A DNA stretch of 64,000 bases from Lanius collurio (GCA_020086605.1 JACBWW010000007.1:17919256-17983255); one strand, 5' to 3'. Positions 39,440 through 51,879 are shown, counted from the stretch's first letter. Program-made: numbers and translations. Notes: a model not told the origin generated them from the sequence alone.

Positions 39440-40160
39440 GGACTCTATCTTCTGGGCCTGTAAATTCCCAGAAGATAAGGGGCCAATGTGTATGTCTCAA
39501 ACGCTGATAGCCAGATAGCTGTGGAGGCAACCAAGGACTGTTGGTAAGAACAGCTTGCAGCTGGAGAAATGAACCATATGAAGGTAGGGCAGCACTTCTT
39601 GAGCAAATACCCTAGTTCTGACTCCTGGAGATAAGCACAACAAGCAAGTGCCAGAATGAGGTCAAGAAGTGGGCATGCGCTGTTGACCAAAGGCCAAACA
39701 AATAGGGGAGGATCAAGACCATGAAAGACCCTGAAGCCCTCTTACCCATTTCCAGAAAGGTCTAGCAGAATGAAACACACAAGATAACTAATTTGCATAG
39801 AAGAAACTTAGTTCCAGGTTGGGAAAACTTTTCTGTAAAAAGGTGGCCCTGTTAAGCCCAGGCAGCATCCTCTCAGGACCCTGGGCAACCCATCAGCTGG
39901 ATCGACACTGGAGCCAGGACTTGTGATCTTTTTTAATTTCTTCCCTTCTTTCTGTCTTTCTCTCTCCCTCTGTTTAATCCCTCTCTCTTCTCTTTGACAC
40001 CACCCATTATTCAAAATGCACCACTATATGTTTATGTGGTAGGATAAGGAACTTATATGTCTATTTCCATGTGGTGTGTGTGATTTACTAATAAAACTTG
40101 GTAAGGTTTTGCAGACCCTCTGATTTTTGTAGTTTACTTTTTACCATGGGTATCTATGAA
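39440..40160 (+). mobile_element. Probable ERVL-type solo LTR (old)
   Basis: An LTR-like unit with boundaries uncertain by about 50 bp. The left half resembles the U3 of avian ERVL-class LTRs as I remember them, with landmarks GATAGCCAGATAGCTGTG and GGGCATGCGCTGTTGACC. The right half has a long pyrimidine tract (about 39930-40000) and an AATAAA signal at 40090-40095 followed by GTAAGG and T/G-rich sequence, the layout of an R-U5 end. No gag, pol or env sequence and no second LTR is seen nearby, so it would be a solo LTR left by recombination. The family assignment is from memory and needs a repeat-library search. Confidence 0.6.
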
Positions 40161-43100
40161 TATAGGTCCTCCCTTCCCTTTTGAGGTGGGATGCCACAGG
40201 GGTCTGTAAACATATATTTTCTATATGTGAAATTAAAGAAAGAGGGCGAATGTATTTAAAAGCAAGATCTCACAAGTTCATAGATTCTACTGAAACTGTA
40301 AACTCTCCTTTTACTGACAAACTGAATTTTTTAAATTTCACAGTGTCAATTTCTCCTAGCACAGTGAGACAAGATGCATTCATACAGAGCATGACCTGAT
40401 AAATTCTCTTTAAAGTCATGCTAAAGTGAGATCTGGACAATAAATTCCAAAGACGCCTAGTATACAGTAGTAGAAAATAGCATCTTGAATGTATTAGCAC
40501 GTACAAAGCTTGCTTTTTAAAACTGGTTCATTGTCTGCTTATGGGATCCTGATGCATTCTAGATGCAAGAGTCATCTTTTATTAATGCTTTTTAGTACAA
40601 TAAAAAAAATAAATCCCATATAAGTCTGTTTTGCCACCGGGTCCCTCATTTTTCACCCACCTGAAACTCCCACAATGTATGGAATGCCCAAGAAAGATTG
40701 CAAGGAGCCATAAATATTAAGTGATTGTGTAACAGTGAGGATGCTGCAGTTCATCTGCACTGGTAAAGGCAGGACCTGCACATAAAGTTCGCACTCCTGT
40801 GAGTTATGGGTCATTTGCTCATTAGCGAAGTGACTAATCCAGTAGTGAAGAGGATGTCTACTGAAAATAAATTACATTATGCTACTGACTGCTGTGATGG
40901 ATTCTTTACATGCTCTTTGTGTTATCGTTCAGAGGAGCCCTTTTACCCAACCCTTGGTGTTGCTGCCATGTTATAAGGAATTTTATCAGAGCTAACAGGA
41001 GTCTTCGTGAGGCAAGAAACAATAGAACAAGCAGGAAATAAATAATAACCAGATAACCAGGAAACAGCACTCACACAATAGATGTTCAGTCATTAGTTTA
41101 AACAGTCGCATTTGTCCTGAAATGATCAGAACAACCACAGTGGAGCTGCAATAGTGAAGTTTACGATAAATCCATGCTTATGCATTTTGAAGGCCACTTC
41201 AGGAGAGTTAGAGGAATAAATAAGGATATCAAGGGCTAAAGTTGATGTTGAAAGTAGGTGAGCTGGAAAATATTTCCAAGCATTCCAATTCCATAAAATT
41301 TTAGAAGCACTTACTGCTGAAAAGAAACATTGTTTCACTTACCCACCATTTATGATGACCTAACACTAATAAGGTAAACTAGATGGGATGTTTAATTATG
41401 ATGGGGTTTCTTCCCCCACATGTTGTCTTCCCAGACAGACTTTAATGAGGCAAATCTGTTCAGCCATTTCAGTCCACATTAGTGGCACAAGACAGTTTAA
41501 ACACATGGAAAGACCATTCTGCCACTGTCTGATCACTGATAAAATTTTATAGATTGTAGAGCATTTAACCAAACTACATTAATCCTGGATATTTCAATTC
41601 ATAGTATTTTATACAAATATGGTAAACTCTGAAAACTAAGGTCATTTATGACAAGATTTTTTTATAATTTAACCTGTTCAGTGCATACAGGATGAAAAAA
41701 AATGAATAGGTTCAAGTTTGCTTTGTTTGCTTTTGATGCTTACCAACACAAAAGGATTCTGCGTTGCATTTGTAGCATCTGACTGCTTCTTCCACTTTGA
41801 TTTCTCTTTTGTACCTCTTTTGCTGGAGATACTTAAGAGGAACTCTACCAGACTGTAAGTAAAACAAGCTCTAACAGTGAGTGACAAAGTTCTGGTTGCT
41901 TTGCTTTGCACCCCTCAGAGTCAAAGCTAAGTTTAATAGGAGTTAATCTGAGTCATCACCATACAAACAACCTTCTTATTTTTTTTTCCCTCTACAGTAA
42001 AAAATAGAGAGACATTTGAGTTTTCAGTTGTGGTTGTTTATGACCTTCTTTGGTAAGACTTGCTGAATTTCTATTTATGTGCTAAACAACTGGAACGAGC
42101 TCCATATATTACTGCATAAAACCTCCTTCAACACTTTCTTCCAAGTTACACAGAAACCTTGATCAGTGAAGGTATGGGATTGCTTTCCTGACATTTATTG
42201 AAGAACTATTATTTAAATTATTTTGCTTGTTTCAATGAATTTGTCATACATTGTATTTTACAATAGATTCCTTTTTCACTTGTTATTTACATAAAAATTT
42301 CAGTGCTATGTTGCTAGAAATAAGGCAATGAATGCATACATGTAAAATTGAGATTTGCCAAAAAATAAAAGATAAGTGGAAATATAGGAGAAAATGCAAA
42401 TTTTTATGTTACTGTCAAATTACATTTATTTGTAAGAAATATTTTAAATTAAAAGTATTGCCATAAAAAGTAACCTTGAGCATCTCTGTTCAAGCATTTC
42501 TAATTCTTGCCAAGTTAATCTGGGTTCACAGGAAAAGAAAGATAACCTTTCTCAGCCTAATGGCAAGAGGCACAGTGGTGTAAAAGTCCTTGAACCACAG
42601 CCCACCAGAAGTCATTATACAGTCACATCACTCAGGGCTGGACCAGGGCTTCAGCAAAGGATATTTTGAGTTTAAACAGATGTGAAACCAGAATCAAGCT
42701 CAATTTACAGATATCAGCTGCACTGGAATGTGTTTCTCTGTTTTAGCAGGATCAGAGAACAATTTAACCTGTCTGCATCAGTACCTGTAAAACAAGTTGT
42801 TTTTCCAAAGAAATCTAAGTAGCTGACAATTTGCTCCCAAAAATTATTTCCTTTCACATTTTCATCAAAACTGTAATCCAATTTAGAAAAAGAAAATAGT
42901 TAAATACCTCAAACAGGTTTTTACTAGTACTTTTATAGTTTAGAATTCTACTCTGAAAAATCAAGTAGGAAAAACACAATGCTATATATATTCAAGTAGA
43001 ATTAAAATACCTAAAGATTTGCTTTTCCATGGTGTAGACATTACACAATAACTAACAGGAATTTAAATTTAATTATTATCATGCTTTTGTAGAGTTTCTT

Positions 43101-45839
43101 CAAAAGTTACATTGATAGTTAATTTGAGATTGCTGACTTAGATCATAATACAGTAATTAGCCAAAGTTAAAATTAAAGTAAAATTTGAAAGAAAATGAAT
43201 GAAGTAATAGAATACTTGGTGTAGTACTTTTTCTATGGGCAACTCAACTGATAATCTTACAGTGCATGAATTATCAGGGAAGAAATATGCTTTGATTGTA
43301 CAACTCTGTTACAAAATTATCTTTGAATTAAGGTGGTAATGCAGTATGTGCTAGCTTCACTGAAAACACTAGGTGTGGTTTCTTTACTCTGAAGATGTAT
43401 TTTGCATCAATTTTTATTGTGGCAATAAAAATAGCAAAGGTTTTGAGGTCTGCAGTATGTCTCTGCTTTGTAGGGGTGTGATTTGTTACATATCACTCAG
43501 ACATGTCTTACAGAAAAATAATTATTTGAAAGACTAGAACAAATCCTGAATAATAATGTAAACATTTTAAAGGATTTCTGTTCCTTATCTGAACATGAGG
43601 TGAAATGAAACAGAAGGAGGAAAAGAAGAACCTATATTTCAGCAGAAAGGGGTTCTTGTCTCCTCCTGGCATCTCCACTCTCCAATAATTTTTAATCTCA
43701 TAACTGGGAATTTTGGCTATCTTTTCCACATAATTTTAAACAGAACCTGGAAGAATAAGAAAAACAAGACAAAACAAAACCTAAACCGTGTATGCTCCAT
43801 TTGCTGAATATATGGTTTTCTTCCCCCAGTGTGTGCATGTGCCAGATGGCACTACACTGGGCTGGATGATAATAGACATGAAAAATACAGTCAGTGCACA
43901 AGCAGAGATAACTGTGGCTGAATGTACCAGGACTAGGGCTGGTAGAGGGAAGGGGCAGAAATTCCAGCTGTGAGAGAAAAGTGAAGTTCAGCTTCTCATG
44001 GGAGGAGCTGATCTTATTTCCAGTTCATTCCCCCTGCCCAACATGATGGCGACTGGGAAAGAAAGCTGCCCCTGCTCTTCCAAGCATCCTGCCCAAAGGG
44101 CAGATTTTGGGGCCATTTCCTTCCCAGTAGAGCCAAGTTCATTAACCTGGTGTGATGGGAACTGGTTTGGTTCCGTGAAGGGTCAAAACACCTGACCTGC
44201 CTCTGGGCCCTCATCCCTGGCATGTGAGGCTGGCAGGCTGCTGAGAAGGGGTAAGGCCCAGCTGGCAGCATGAGCTTAGAAGAGGGCTCTTGTAGGAGAG
44301 TCTGGCTCAAGGGTGTTGACATGACTTGTGGGCCTCTGTTGCACACCCTTCATCCGGGCCCTGAGGGCATCATCCATCTCACCATCAGCTGGCAATTGTG
44401 GTGGGCACAGGGGGGTCTCCCACCTCTTCACAGCACGATGGCAACATCTATATGGGAGGCGTGACAAGAAGCTGCTCTTCTTTGGAGTTCCTTCTTCACA
44501 ACATCTTTCTGGAAGTACTTCAGCAGAGACTCAGATGAAGATGCACCTAGTTACAGTACCAGAGCATTTGGCCCCTGGCCATGTGCACTGCTGTTGTCCT
44601 CTGTGTAGGCACTGGCTGCACAACATTGCTTTTCCTCTGGGTTTCTGCACTCAAGTCAGTAAGTGAGTTACCCAGACCTGAGGCTTGTCCAACACCTCCT
44701 AGAACATAGATTTTAGGGAATCTGTCCAAGAGGTAAAGGTTTAAGGTGCTAAATTATAAAATACGTGGCAGAGAAGAGTGCTTAGAGTGCATATCAAATC
44801 TATTGAAACATTTGTATGAGGCAGGTAGCAGTCTGAGTTCCTGCATTACTCGTTTGACCATGGGGCTGATGCAGTTGAAAACGTGTTTTTTTTAACATAG
44901 TAGTTATCCTTGGAAAACTCTCTTTGGTGAGGGGAAAGATCTTCCAGCCAGAAAATGAAATGGTACCTATGCATTAATTTATTTGCCCCATTTGCATCAA
45001 TCTCTCTTTGGTTTTCTTTGTTACTTCCATCTTTTCTTTCTTATCCACCACTGCAATCTGAAAGGGGCAACCTTAATTTCAGGAAGCCAATCAAATCACA
45101 GTGAATAATTATTTAGTTTTGAATAATTCCATCCTTTTCTTCCTTTGTAATTTATGTGATGTTGTTACAGAATGCGTTAACCAAGCTAAAGTGAAAGACT
45201 CAGTTTAAGGGGTAAGGAAGAAGCACTGAATTATTCTTGGTCCTGTGAAGAACATATTTAAGAGTTTCTTAGCTGAGCTCTCTTAGACTGATGAAACTTT
45301 CTTCTCTGCTCCCGCATGAACGCTACAGTCTGCACTGAAGGGTGACCACTCTCCTGTGTAACCACTCTGTCTATGTCATAGGCAGTGTCAGAGGCTGGGC
45401 AGTATCCATCCCTGTAGGCTCACTGGAGTAAGACTATCATTGGAGAAGAAGCTTTGGATTCACTAATTCCCATGAGATAAGAGATTGGGAAGAGGGAAAA
45501 ACAACCCCCAGCATTTTTAGATATCGGTGGCACAGACCTTTGCTCCTTGAGCACAGACTCCTGACATGAGGGTGGAAGAAAGGGGAGTTTCCTCTGCTCA
45601 CCACATGGTGATCACAAATGTCACCTACAGACAAAAGAAAATGAAAAGGAACAATAAATGAAACACGGGCAATGATTTAGTCCGTTGAAAATGCACATTA
45701 ATCATCTGACATCCCTCAGCTTTACTGAACTGAAAGTTCATTTCTCGTGGCAGAGCTAACTTTGGGACCAGTGCCGGGAGGCGAAGCTGGAGCAGGGCTG
45801 GCAGCAACATTCAGGAGCAACAACTGCATGAGTGTATTA
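40161..45839. other. AT-rich gene-desert DNA, nothing recognised
   Basis: About 5.7 kb of mostly AT-rich sequence, most extreme between about 42.0 and 43.5 kb. There is no named repeat, gene or RNA. A GC-richer patch around 44.0-44.7 kb has overlapping frames of 60-112 codons on both strands but no recognisable protein. Confidence 0.55.
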
Positions 45840-46180
45840 AGAAACGGAGTATTCACAAAACTCCTAACGGAGTTCCCATAAATACCCAGCTTAGTTGCTG
45901 GTTTAATCACTCGCAAAGACATTGCCTCACTCTTTTAAAGCCGCGCCTATCTGAAGTTTTGGAAGCGATTGTGAATAAATGCTTCACTGCCTGCTCACAG
46001 CAATGTTTCCTCAGCGTTAGCTCATTAGAGTGCCTGAAAGAGACCCGACAGAAAATAAGTTAAATGCAACTTAAATCATCATCCGATTCGACGCTAAGAA
46101 CAGCACGAAAGGCGAGGCGTTCACCAAAAGGTTGCAAAAGGCGTCAGCTGCACCGTAGTTAGGAGTGGAGGGAGCGGGAT
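45840..46180. promoter_or_regulatory. Candidate regulatory element at desert edge
   Basis: After 45 kb of CpG-poor DNA this segment suddenly carries many isolated CpGs in AT-balanced sequence, for example GCCGCGCC near 45942 and CCGATTCGACG near 46082. It lies just left of the cluster of CpG islands. No repeat or coding signature is visible. Retained CpGs suggest low germline methylation, as at regulatory elements, but this is inference. Confidence 0.35.
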
Positions 46181-46261
46181 TGCGGGATGTGAGCGGGATG
46201 TGGCTGGATCCCCGTCCCCAGTTGTGGTGGTACTTTTTCTTTTTCCACCTCCCCACATTTC

Positions 46262-46287
46262 TTTTTTTTTTTTTTTTTTTTTTTTTT
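46262..46287. repeat. Poly(T) run of 26
   Basis: Uninterrupted T26 on the plus strand. Read on the minus strand it gives the poly-lysine stretch of a spurious 163-codon frame. No retroposon body is recognised beside it. Confidence 0.9.
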
Positions 46288-46850
46288 CTGGTGACTTCGA
46301 AAGATGTCACGGCAAAGTGAAATCTTTGTGGAGGGCTGATCATGCATTCAGACTGTAGAGTTTTCAAAATGTGATGTTTTGCAATGATGACATTAGAGTA
46401 GCAACCAAGGGTCCGAGACAGCAACGCCTGCTGCAGCTGGGCTTCGCTTTGAAATGCCCAAGACAATGGGGGCCACTGTTCTTCATCGCTTCGCCTTTCC
46501 ATTCCATTTGCATAGTCTGTTCTGCCTGATTGACCAGCTTGGGCTGTCCAAGGGACCAGCATTGTTCACAGATCACTTCAAGATGGCACAGATGACAAGA
46601 TTCAGGTGAGAGATGAAGTGGGATGATTCTCAAATGCCATAAGAAAAAGCCACCCTGGGAACTTTTAGCTCAAGTGAAATAATTAGAGAACATAAGCAGG
46701 GTGGTTTTTTGTTGTTGTTGTTTTTTTTAAGAAACCTTTCATATTTAGAAATGCGCTGCCATGACACACAAAAAGGTAATAGGTGGTTTGTGTGGTTTTT
46801 TGAGGTGTTTTGTTTTGTTAATGTTTGGTTATGTTGGGGGAATTATTTTC

Positions 46851-47004
46851 TGGGGGTTTTTTTGTTTGTTTGTTTGGTTTTTTGTTTTTTTTTTTTGTTT
46901 GGTTGGTTTTTTTGGTTTTGGGGTTTTTTGTTTGTTTGTTTGTTTTGGGGGTTTTTTGTTTTGTTTTGGTTTGGTTTTTTGGTTTTTTGGTTTTTTGGTT
47001 TTTG
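46851..47004 (+). repeat. G/T-only tract (154 bp)
   Basis: The longest such tract here, with 154 consecutive plus-strand bases containing no A or C. It has TTTG units, G4-G5 blocks and a terminal series of GGTTTTTT units. It is preceded by G/T-rich sequence from about 46699 and followed 82 bp later by an A/C-only tract of opposite composition (47087-47120). Open frames across it are compositional artefacts. Confidence 0.93.
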
Positions 47005-47086
47005 CCTTTACCATCCTAGACCTCAGCTTCCTCAGGTTAAGAAACGACTCATGCCATTGGAAACCTTCTTGAATAAAAGTTTGCTA

Positions 47087-47120
47087 ACCAAAAAAAACAA
47101 CCCAAAACAACCAAATAAAA
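47087..47120 (+). repeat. A/C-rich tract facing the G/T tract
   Basis: About 34 bases of almost only A and C (A runs separated by CC and CCC), with one T near its right end. Its complement has the same style as the 154-bp G/T tract on its left, so the two could pair imperfectly. Confidence 0.75.
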
Positions 47121-47229
47121 CCTCTTAAATCGAATGTAAATAAAGTTCATCGTAGAGACGAGTTTTGAAATTCTTTGGTGTCTGCTCCGTAACTAAACTC
47201 CAGGATTACTCAGTTAACATTCATAAAGC

Positions 47230-47390
47230 ACTTTCGTCGTGGAAAGCCCTCCTAGTAGGGCGAAGCGCAGAGTGCTGTCAGCCAGCCCTGAGGCGACCGG
47301 GCGGGCCGGCGGTGGCCTCAGCCGGGGCTCCGGGCGGGCAGCGAAGGGAGGCTGGAGGACGCCTCACTCTTCCCGAAGAAGTTGTAAACT
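47230..47390. promoter_or_regulatory. Small CpG island
   Basis: By eye there are about 16 CpG dinucleotides in about 160 bp, including GACCGGGCGGGCCGGCGG near 47295, in GC-rich sequence between AT-rich flanks. No start site or exon can be fixed from the sequence. Confidence 0.6.
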
Positions 47391-47452
47391 CTCTGCTGGC
47401 ACAGATTCACCACTGAAATGTTATGGTTTTAGCGGCTTTTTTTCTACACCCT

Positions 47453-47477
47453 CCCCCCCCCCCCCCCCCCCCCCCCC
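47453..47477. repeat. C25 homopolymer followed by (CA)n
   Basis: Twenty-five consecutive C on the plus strand, followed 13 bases later by a CACACACACACA run. Homopolymers of this kind are length-polymorphic and error-prone in assemblies. The G-rich complementary strand could stack as a quadruplex. Confidence 0.92.
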
Positions 47478-47479
47478 TA

Positions 47480-48190
47480 CTCGCGTAAACACACACACAC
47501 ACTGCAGCGCCCCTAAAATGAGTTTCATTTGACACTGATGTTTTGACTTCAACTCAAAAAGACAAAATCTTTGTCATACAAGTATGTTTTCCCTGGAGGG
47601 GTTTCCAGCACAATTTGCTATAATTTCTTTACACCTAACGGAACTGATGGGATCTGAGCAGTAGAACATATTCCCACAGTAGTTTCGCTCTCTCGCACTC
47701 TCGGTTACCCTCCTGGGGTTCAGATCACTCTCTAGTATAAATATTGCCAATAATTGTGCTAATACGGTGATTCTCGGAAGGTAGCAGAACTCTCTTCTCG
47801 TATATCAGACCTTAAGCCATGCGACTCCTGCTTAATCTCTGGGTGTATTCTCTCCTAGCTGCTCATCTTTTCCCCTGCAGAGACTAATACACCTAATTAT
47901 ATGATTTACAAGAATTGCCAACAAGGTCCCAGGGGCCGCTAAAGACCGACCTCCGCCCGACGAGCGGGGCGTAAGGTGTGTGTCTGTCTGCCTGCCACAA
48001 GGGCATCTCAAAAGGAAGGCGCCTTTAGCAGCTCTCGGCTCTTCAAAATTATCCAAAATTTCAGGCCCTTCTTCACTGTTTCACATACACACCCCCACAC
48101 ATCCCTTTCATGTTTTGTTCTGGTCCCAGGTTGGTTTGAGGGGTGTCATCGTCCCAGCTCCCCCTCCTCCCGAAAAGGCAGTTAAAAGCT
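47480..48190. other. Interval between islands, nothing firm
   Basis: Mixed composition with a CpG patch around 47930-48000 and an AT-rich segment at about 47720-47800 (TATAAATATTGCCAATAATT). No exon or repeat is recognised. Confidence 0.45.
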
Positions 48191-48425
48191 GGGAGGAAAC
48201 TTAAGTGGCTCTGGAGTTTGTTTAATTTCCCTCCAGTGTTTACTGATAATTCGAGAGACGCTTATCTCGGGGAATATAACGATTAATACAACCGCAGGTT
48301 TCCAGATAAGTGATTGTGATGGAGATTGTTGGCGAGAAAATAGACAATTATCCGCTGTTAGCTTTACATAAAGATCGCATTAACTTGAATTAGTTATCAG
48401 ACAAAAGAACATCAGAAAGCTGCAC
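48190..48425. promoter_or_regulatory. Candidate enhancer, AT-rich with homeodomain-like sites
   Basis: A compact AT-rich block just left of a strong CpG island. It contains ACGATTAATACAACC near 48280, CAATTATCC near 48346 and GAATTAGTTATCAG near 48387, together with retained CpGs. No repeat match and no coding signature. The pattern resembles conserved developmental enhancers; this is inference. Confidence 0.4.
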
Positions 48426-48429
48426 CTTT

Positions 48430-49330
48430 CTGCCAAGGCAACCGCTTGCAGGCGGTGTGCTCCGCACAAGCAAACGCACCGCTGCCTCCCCAGCATCTCA
48501 CAAGCATGAAAGGGGCGGCAGGCTCGGGGGGCAGGGGGGGCCCACGGCACCGAAACGCCGCGCTCCTGCGGAGGCATGGCCGCTGCGAGGAGCGGGGAGG
48601 GCGAGCCTCGGGGCCGGGGGATCGCTTTAATATCAGCTGCCCGACCGGGCCGCTTTCATTTCCATAGGGCGAAATTAACATGGACGTGGGGCAGGCGCTG
48701 GGGCGGGGGCAACGCGCCCGAGGAAGAAGCGGCGTGGCTGATCGCCAAGGAAACCTCGCTGAAAGGGAAGGGTAGAGCATGTGGCTATTAAAACCCCGAC
48801 ACAATAATAACATTAAGGAAAAAAAAAATAAAACCATAATGATAACTTGGAGGCAGCTCGCCATTTGCATATGAAACCAGCGGCCAGAAGCGCGGCAGTC
48901 CCCTTGCCGCATTATGTGCTCGGCGGTCCGAGGTCGTCCCCCCGCAGCAAGACTGAAAAGCCTTTTGATTATTTCTCCTCTCCCTAGGAAAGGCTGATTC
49001 CTCCGTAATTGATAGCGGGGAAGGGCCGTAATTAATTTTTCAGGGAAGTAAAGTGCAGCTTCTTCTCTCGGCTGGAGGGGAAGGGCTGAGAGCGAGGAAA
49101 GGGGGAGAGGGAGTGGAGGCGAGAGGAACTCCTTCCGAGAACCCCTAATTAAAAGTAATCACGCTTCACCCTCTCCGGCACCAAGACCCCCCTCGACTCC
49201 TCGCCACCCCCTCTCTCGCCGGGGAGGCAGGAAGGGCAGGGACCGTGGGCTGCTTTCACCGAGTCAGAAAGCATTCACCAGGCGTTTGTGTTGCGGGAGG
49301 TTTCTGTGGGAATCGGGTGGCTCGAGTAAT
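48430..49330. promoter_or_regulatory. CpG island with embedded octamer block
   Basis: Dense CpG from about 48440 to 48740 (for example GCACCGAAACGCCGCGCTCC near 48547) and again around 48890-49330. An intervening less GC-rich block holds a perfect octamer ATTTGCAT (48863-48870) and GTAATTAATTTTTC near 49029. The open frames of up to 166 codons have no recognisable domain and sit on both strands. It is probably an unmethylated regulatory or promoter region of a developmental locus, but no transcript can be assigned. Confidence 0.6.
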
Positions 49331-49599
49331 TGGGAGGGGAGGAGGGTGCACTCTCGGCTGGCTTCTCTCTGGAATTAAAGGCAGGCTTAAAATAGGGCGT
49401 TTGTTAGAGAATTTCAGCTGGGAGGAAAGCTGCCATTTCGGATCAGTGCGTTTTCTGTGCTGGCTTTCCAGACAGACCCTTAGCACCGTGTTTATCTGGG
49501 GAAGGGAAAACGAACAGGCTTTTCGTGTGGGATGGGGCAATGAGGAAAAAAACGGCAGGGTACTTCAGGCGGCAGGTTGAAGACTAACAGATGTGGGAT

Positions 49600-50100
49600 A
49601 CAAATAATTTCGGGGGAGCAGGGGCACCTCAGGTTCGTGCCTGAGGCAGCCGCGAGGGGAGCGGAGAGGAGGTGCCAGGTGAAACGGCTCTGCTCCCAGC
49701 CGGGACGGAAAGCCCGTCCCCAGCCTTGGGACGTGCCGCTGCCGCCGCTGGGTCCCCGCTGAATGGAGAGGATAATGATCCCCGGTTCCCAAGGCAGGCT
49801 TGCTGCTGCCTGGTGAGCCTTGGATTTGTGTGGTCCAAGCCTTTCCCAGCTTGTCCCATTCTGTCACCGGGATAAGGGGCTCCCTCGGCTCGTTTGCACC
49901 TGCGTCGCTTTTGGCTCCTTCAGGAATGCGCTGAAGCTTGTAATCAGCTTTGTGAAGCCATTGAGTGCACGGCTGAGTGAAACTTCCAAAGCTCGCAGAA
50001 AACTGGCCCGCTGAATAGGAGTCAGCATGGGGCTTCTCTCCAAGCCCCTGGCCTGCCAAATTCCAGCAGAGCCCCTCACAATCAGTCCACACAAGCTTTA
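49600..50100. promoter_or_regulatory. GC-rich stretch, moderate CpG density
   Basis: GC-rich with CpG clusters around 49640-49770 (CAGCCGCGAGGGGAGCGG). A 207-codon minus-strand frame covers 49565-50188 but its predicted protein has no recognisable domain, and plus-strand frames overlap it. It is treated as an island by-product, not a gene. Confidence 0.45.
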
Positions 50101-50227
50101 CTGCTCTCCCCACACTGAGAGAAGCGAGAAAAGAAAAGCTAAAATACCAGTCACCGAGGTTAGCGGTTTGTTCCCAGATTAATGGCAAACGCCTCTCTGC
50201 CCGATGCTAACCAATTCACTCGGGTGA

Positions 50228-50276
50228 TGTGTGTGTACATATATATATGTGTGTGTATGTATGCGTATAAATATAA
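50228..50276. repeat. Alternating (GT/AT)n microsatellite
   Basis: GT repeats pass into ATATATAT, back to GTGTGT and then degenerate TATGTATGCGTATAA. It is a simple purine-pyrimidine alternating sequence. Confidence 0.85.
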
Positions 50277-51879
50277 GTGCATATGAATATGTATGCAAGC
50301 CTATGGCTATAATAAGAAAAAGAAAAAGGAAATAAGGGAGAATTATTAAAATTTTATATGACTGCAGAAGTTCTTATGGCAGCAAACAGGTAGCAGGCTG
50401 TCTTGCTATCCCACAGGGTCACACTATTCTCATCTCAATCTTTTCTTCAAATGCTTGGTTTTAAGGGTCTGGATGAGTGTGACTCTCATCTGCAGTCTGT
50501 TTTTCCATCTGGAAGGGTTTAGTACCAAACAAACCCGGGGGAGAGCAAGAGAAAAGTAATGGGCAGGTTAAAAGAAAAAAAAAATCACCATCTCCACCAT
50601 CATTTAAACCACTTCAGGATAACTCAAGAGGGCCAAGGCTCTGGGGTACTTGCAGGACGTGTTTGCCATGCCCAGGGTTCGTGGCCACACCATGGTGCCC
50701 AGCTCGGGGGAAGAGGGAACTGTCCACTACAGCCCGGATCATTTCCACACTGGGGAAGAGCATGCAGGAAAGTTCCCACTTGAGGAAATCTCTTTATTTT
50801 GAACACCCTTGGCACTTGCGACATGTATCCATTCACTCCTACCTTCTCAGCATCTGACTGCACAGGCGGGAGTGACGCTAAACAACTCGGGAATAAGTAG
50901 CACAACTTCACCATACTTTTATCTGGGTTCTGCATGGGGTTGAAGATTCATATCTATTAGAGGGAAACTGTAATAAATACTGTGTAATATCCTTAAAGCT
51001 AAAATTGTAAGGTGAGTGCACTGTGACATCAAGTCTATGAGCATAGATCAACTAAGCAATCTTCCGGTCTTGGGACTTATTATTCAATTTATGTCCTTCT
51101 ACACATATCTAAAACAATGAAAACAATATTATGACAACATTAATACTTTCTACAAGCCCTCCTCTTGAGCTAGTATAAGGGGGAAAATGGACACTTGCAA
51201 CATTTCCAGAGGTGATGTCTCCTGAAGGTTTTAGCCATTCCTCTGAATTACCTCATGGAAATCATGTTTTCTTGATGTCCACATTGGAATAACCACGGCA
51301 GAAGGGACAAAATAACTCCACAAAGCTGGTAGATGTTTCTTGTGAGTACAGCAGGATTTTGTCTCGCTTTGCTGTCATGCTTTTGGCGTTTTCTCAATTA
51401 CTGCAATTTTCAGGAATGTCCCAGAAACTGATGATGGCAGTAGGTGTTTTCGCCATTGCTTTCTGATGAGTTTGTAGGGGCTCATTGGAGAGTAGTTCGC
51501 ACAGCAGGTGCATAGTTTAGCAGCATCAATGCACTGTATTCTGATCCCCAAGTCCCTCTAAGGACAAGGTAACCTCTGATGTAAAGAGTTGGGGAGTAAA
51601 AGCTCAGAGGAGCGTGTCTTAATATTGAAGTCCCAACCCTTCAAACTGCTGCTGCACAACAACTTTTACATATGGTCACAAAAGGTTTAAAGCCACATCT
51701 CTTTCTGTCTGTAAAGTTTCTTTTTGGAAGTTTGATGTGCTATTTTCGACCGTGTTGCTCCTTCCAACCATTCTCAGTGACAAGTCATGAGGATATGCAG
51801 TAATTCAGAAATTAGTGAAATTTTATTCTTGGTGGGGGCGTTGGATTAAGAGGCTGGGAGAGTGTGAAACAAGTCAACG
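50277..51879. other. Intergenic DNA between island clusters
   Basis: No named repeat, exon or RNA is seen over about 1.6 kb. A purine-rich AAGAAAAAGAAAAAGG run occurs near 50315. Confidence 0.5.

Noticed and set aside
46071..46562. 163-codon minus-strand frame with a poly-lysine stretch
   Set aside because: The lysine run is translation of a T26 homopolymer. The flanks show no protein family.
46709..47128. 139-codon Phe/Trp/Gly/Cys/Val-rich frame resembling membrane segments
   Set aside because: It is translation of a G/T-only tract, and the hydrophobicity is a composition artefact.
49565..50188. 207-codon minus-strand frame
   Set aside because: GC-rich surroundings, no recognisable domain and overlapping plus-strand frames. 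Not supported as a gene.
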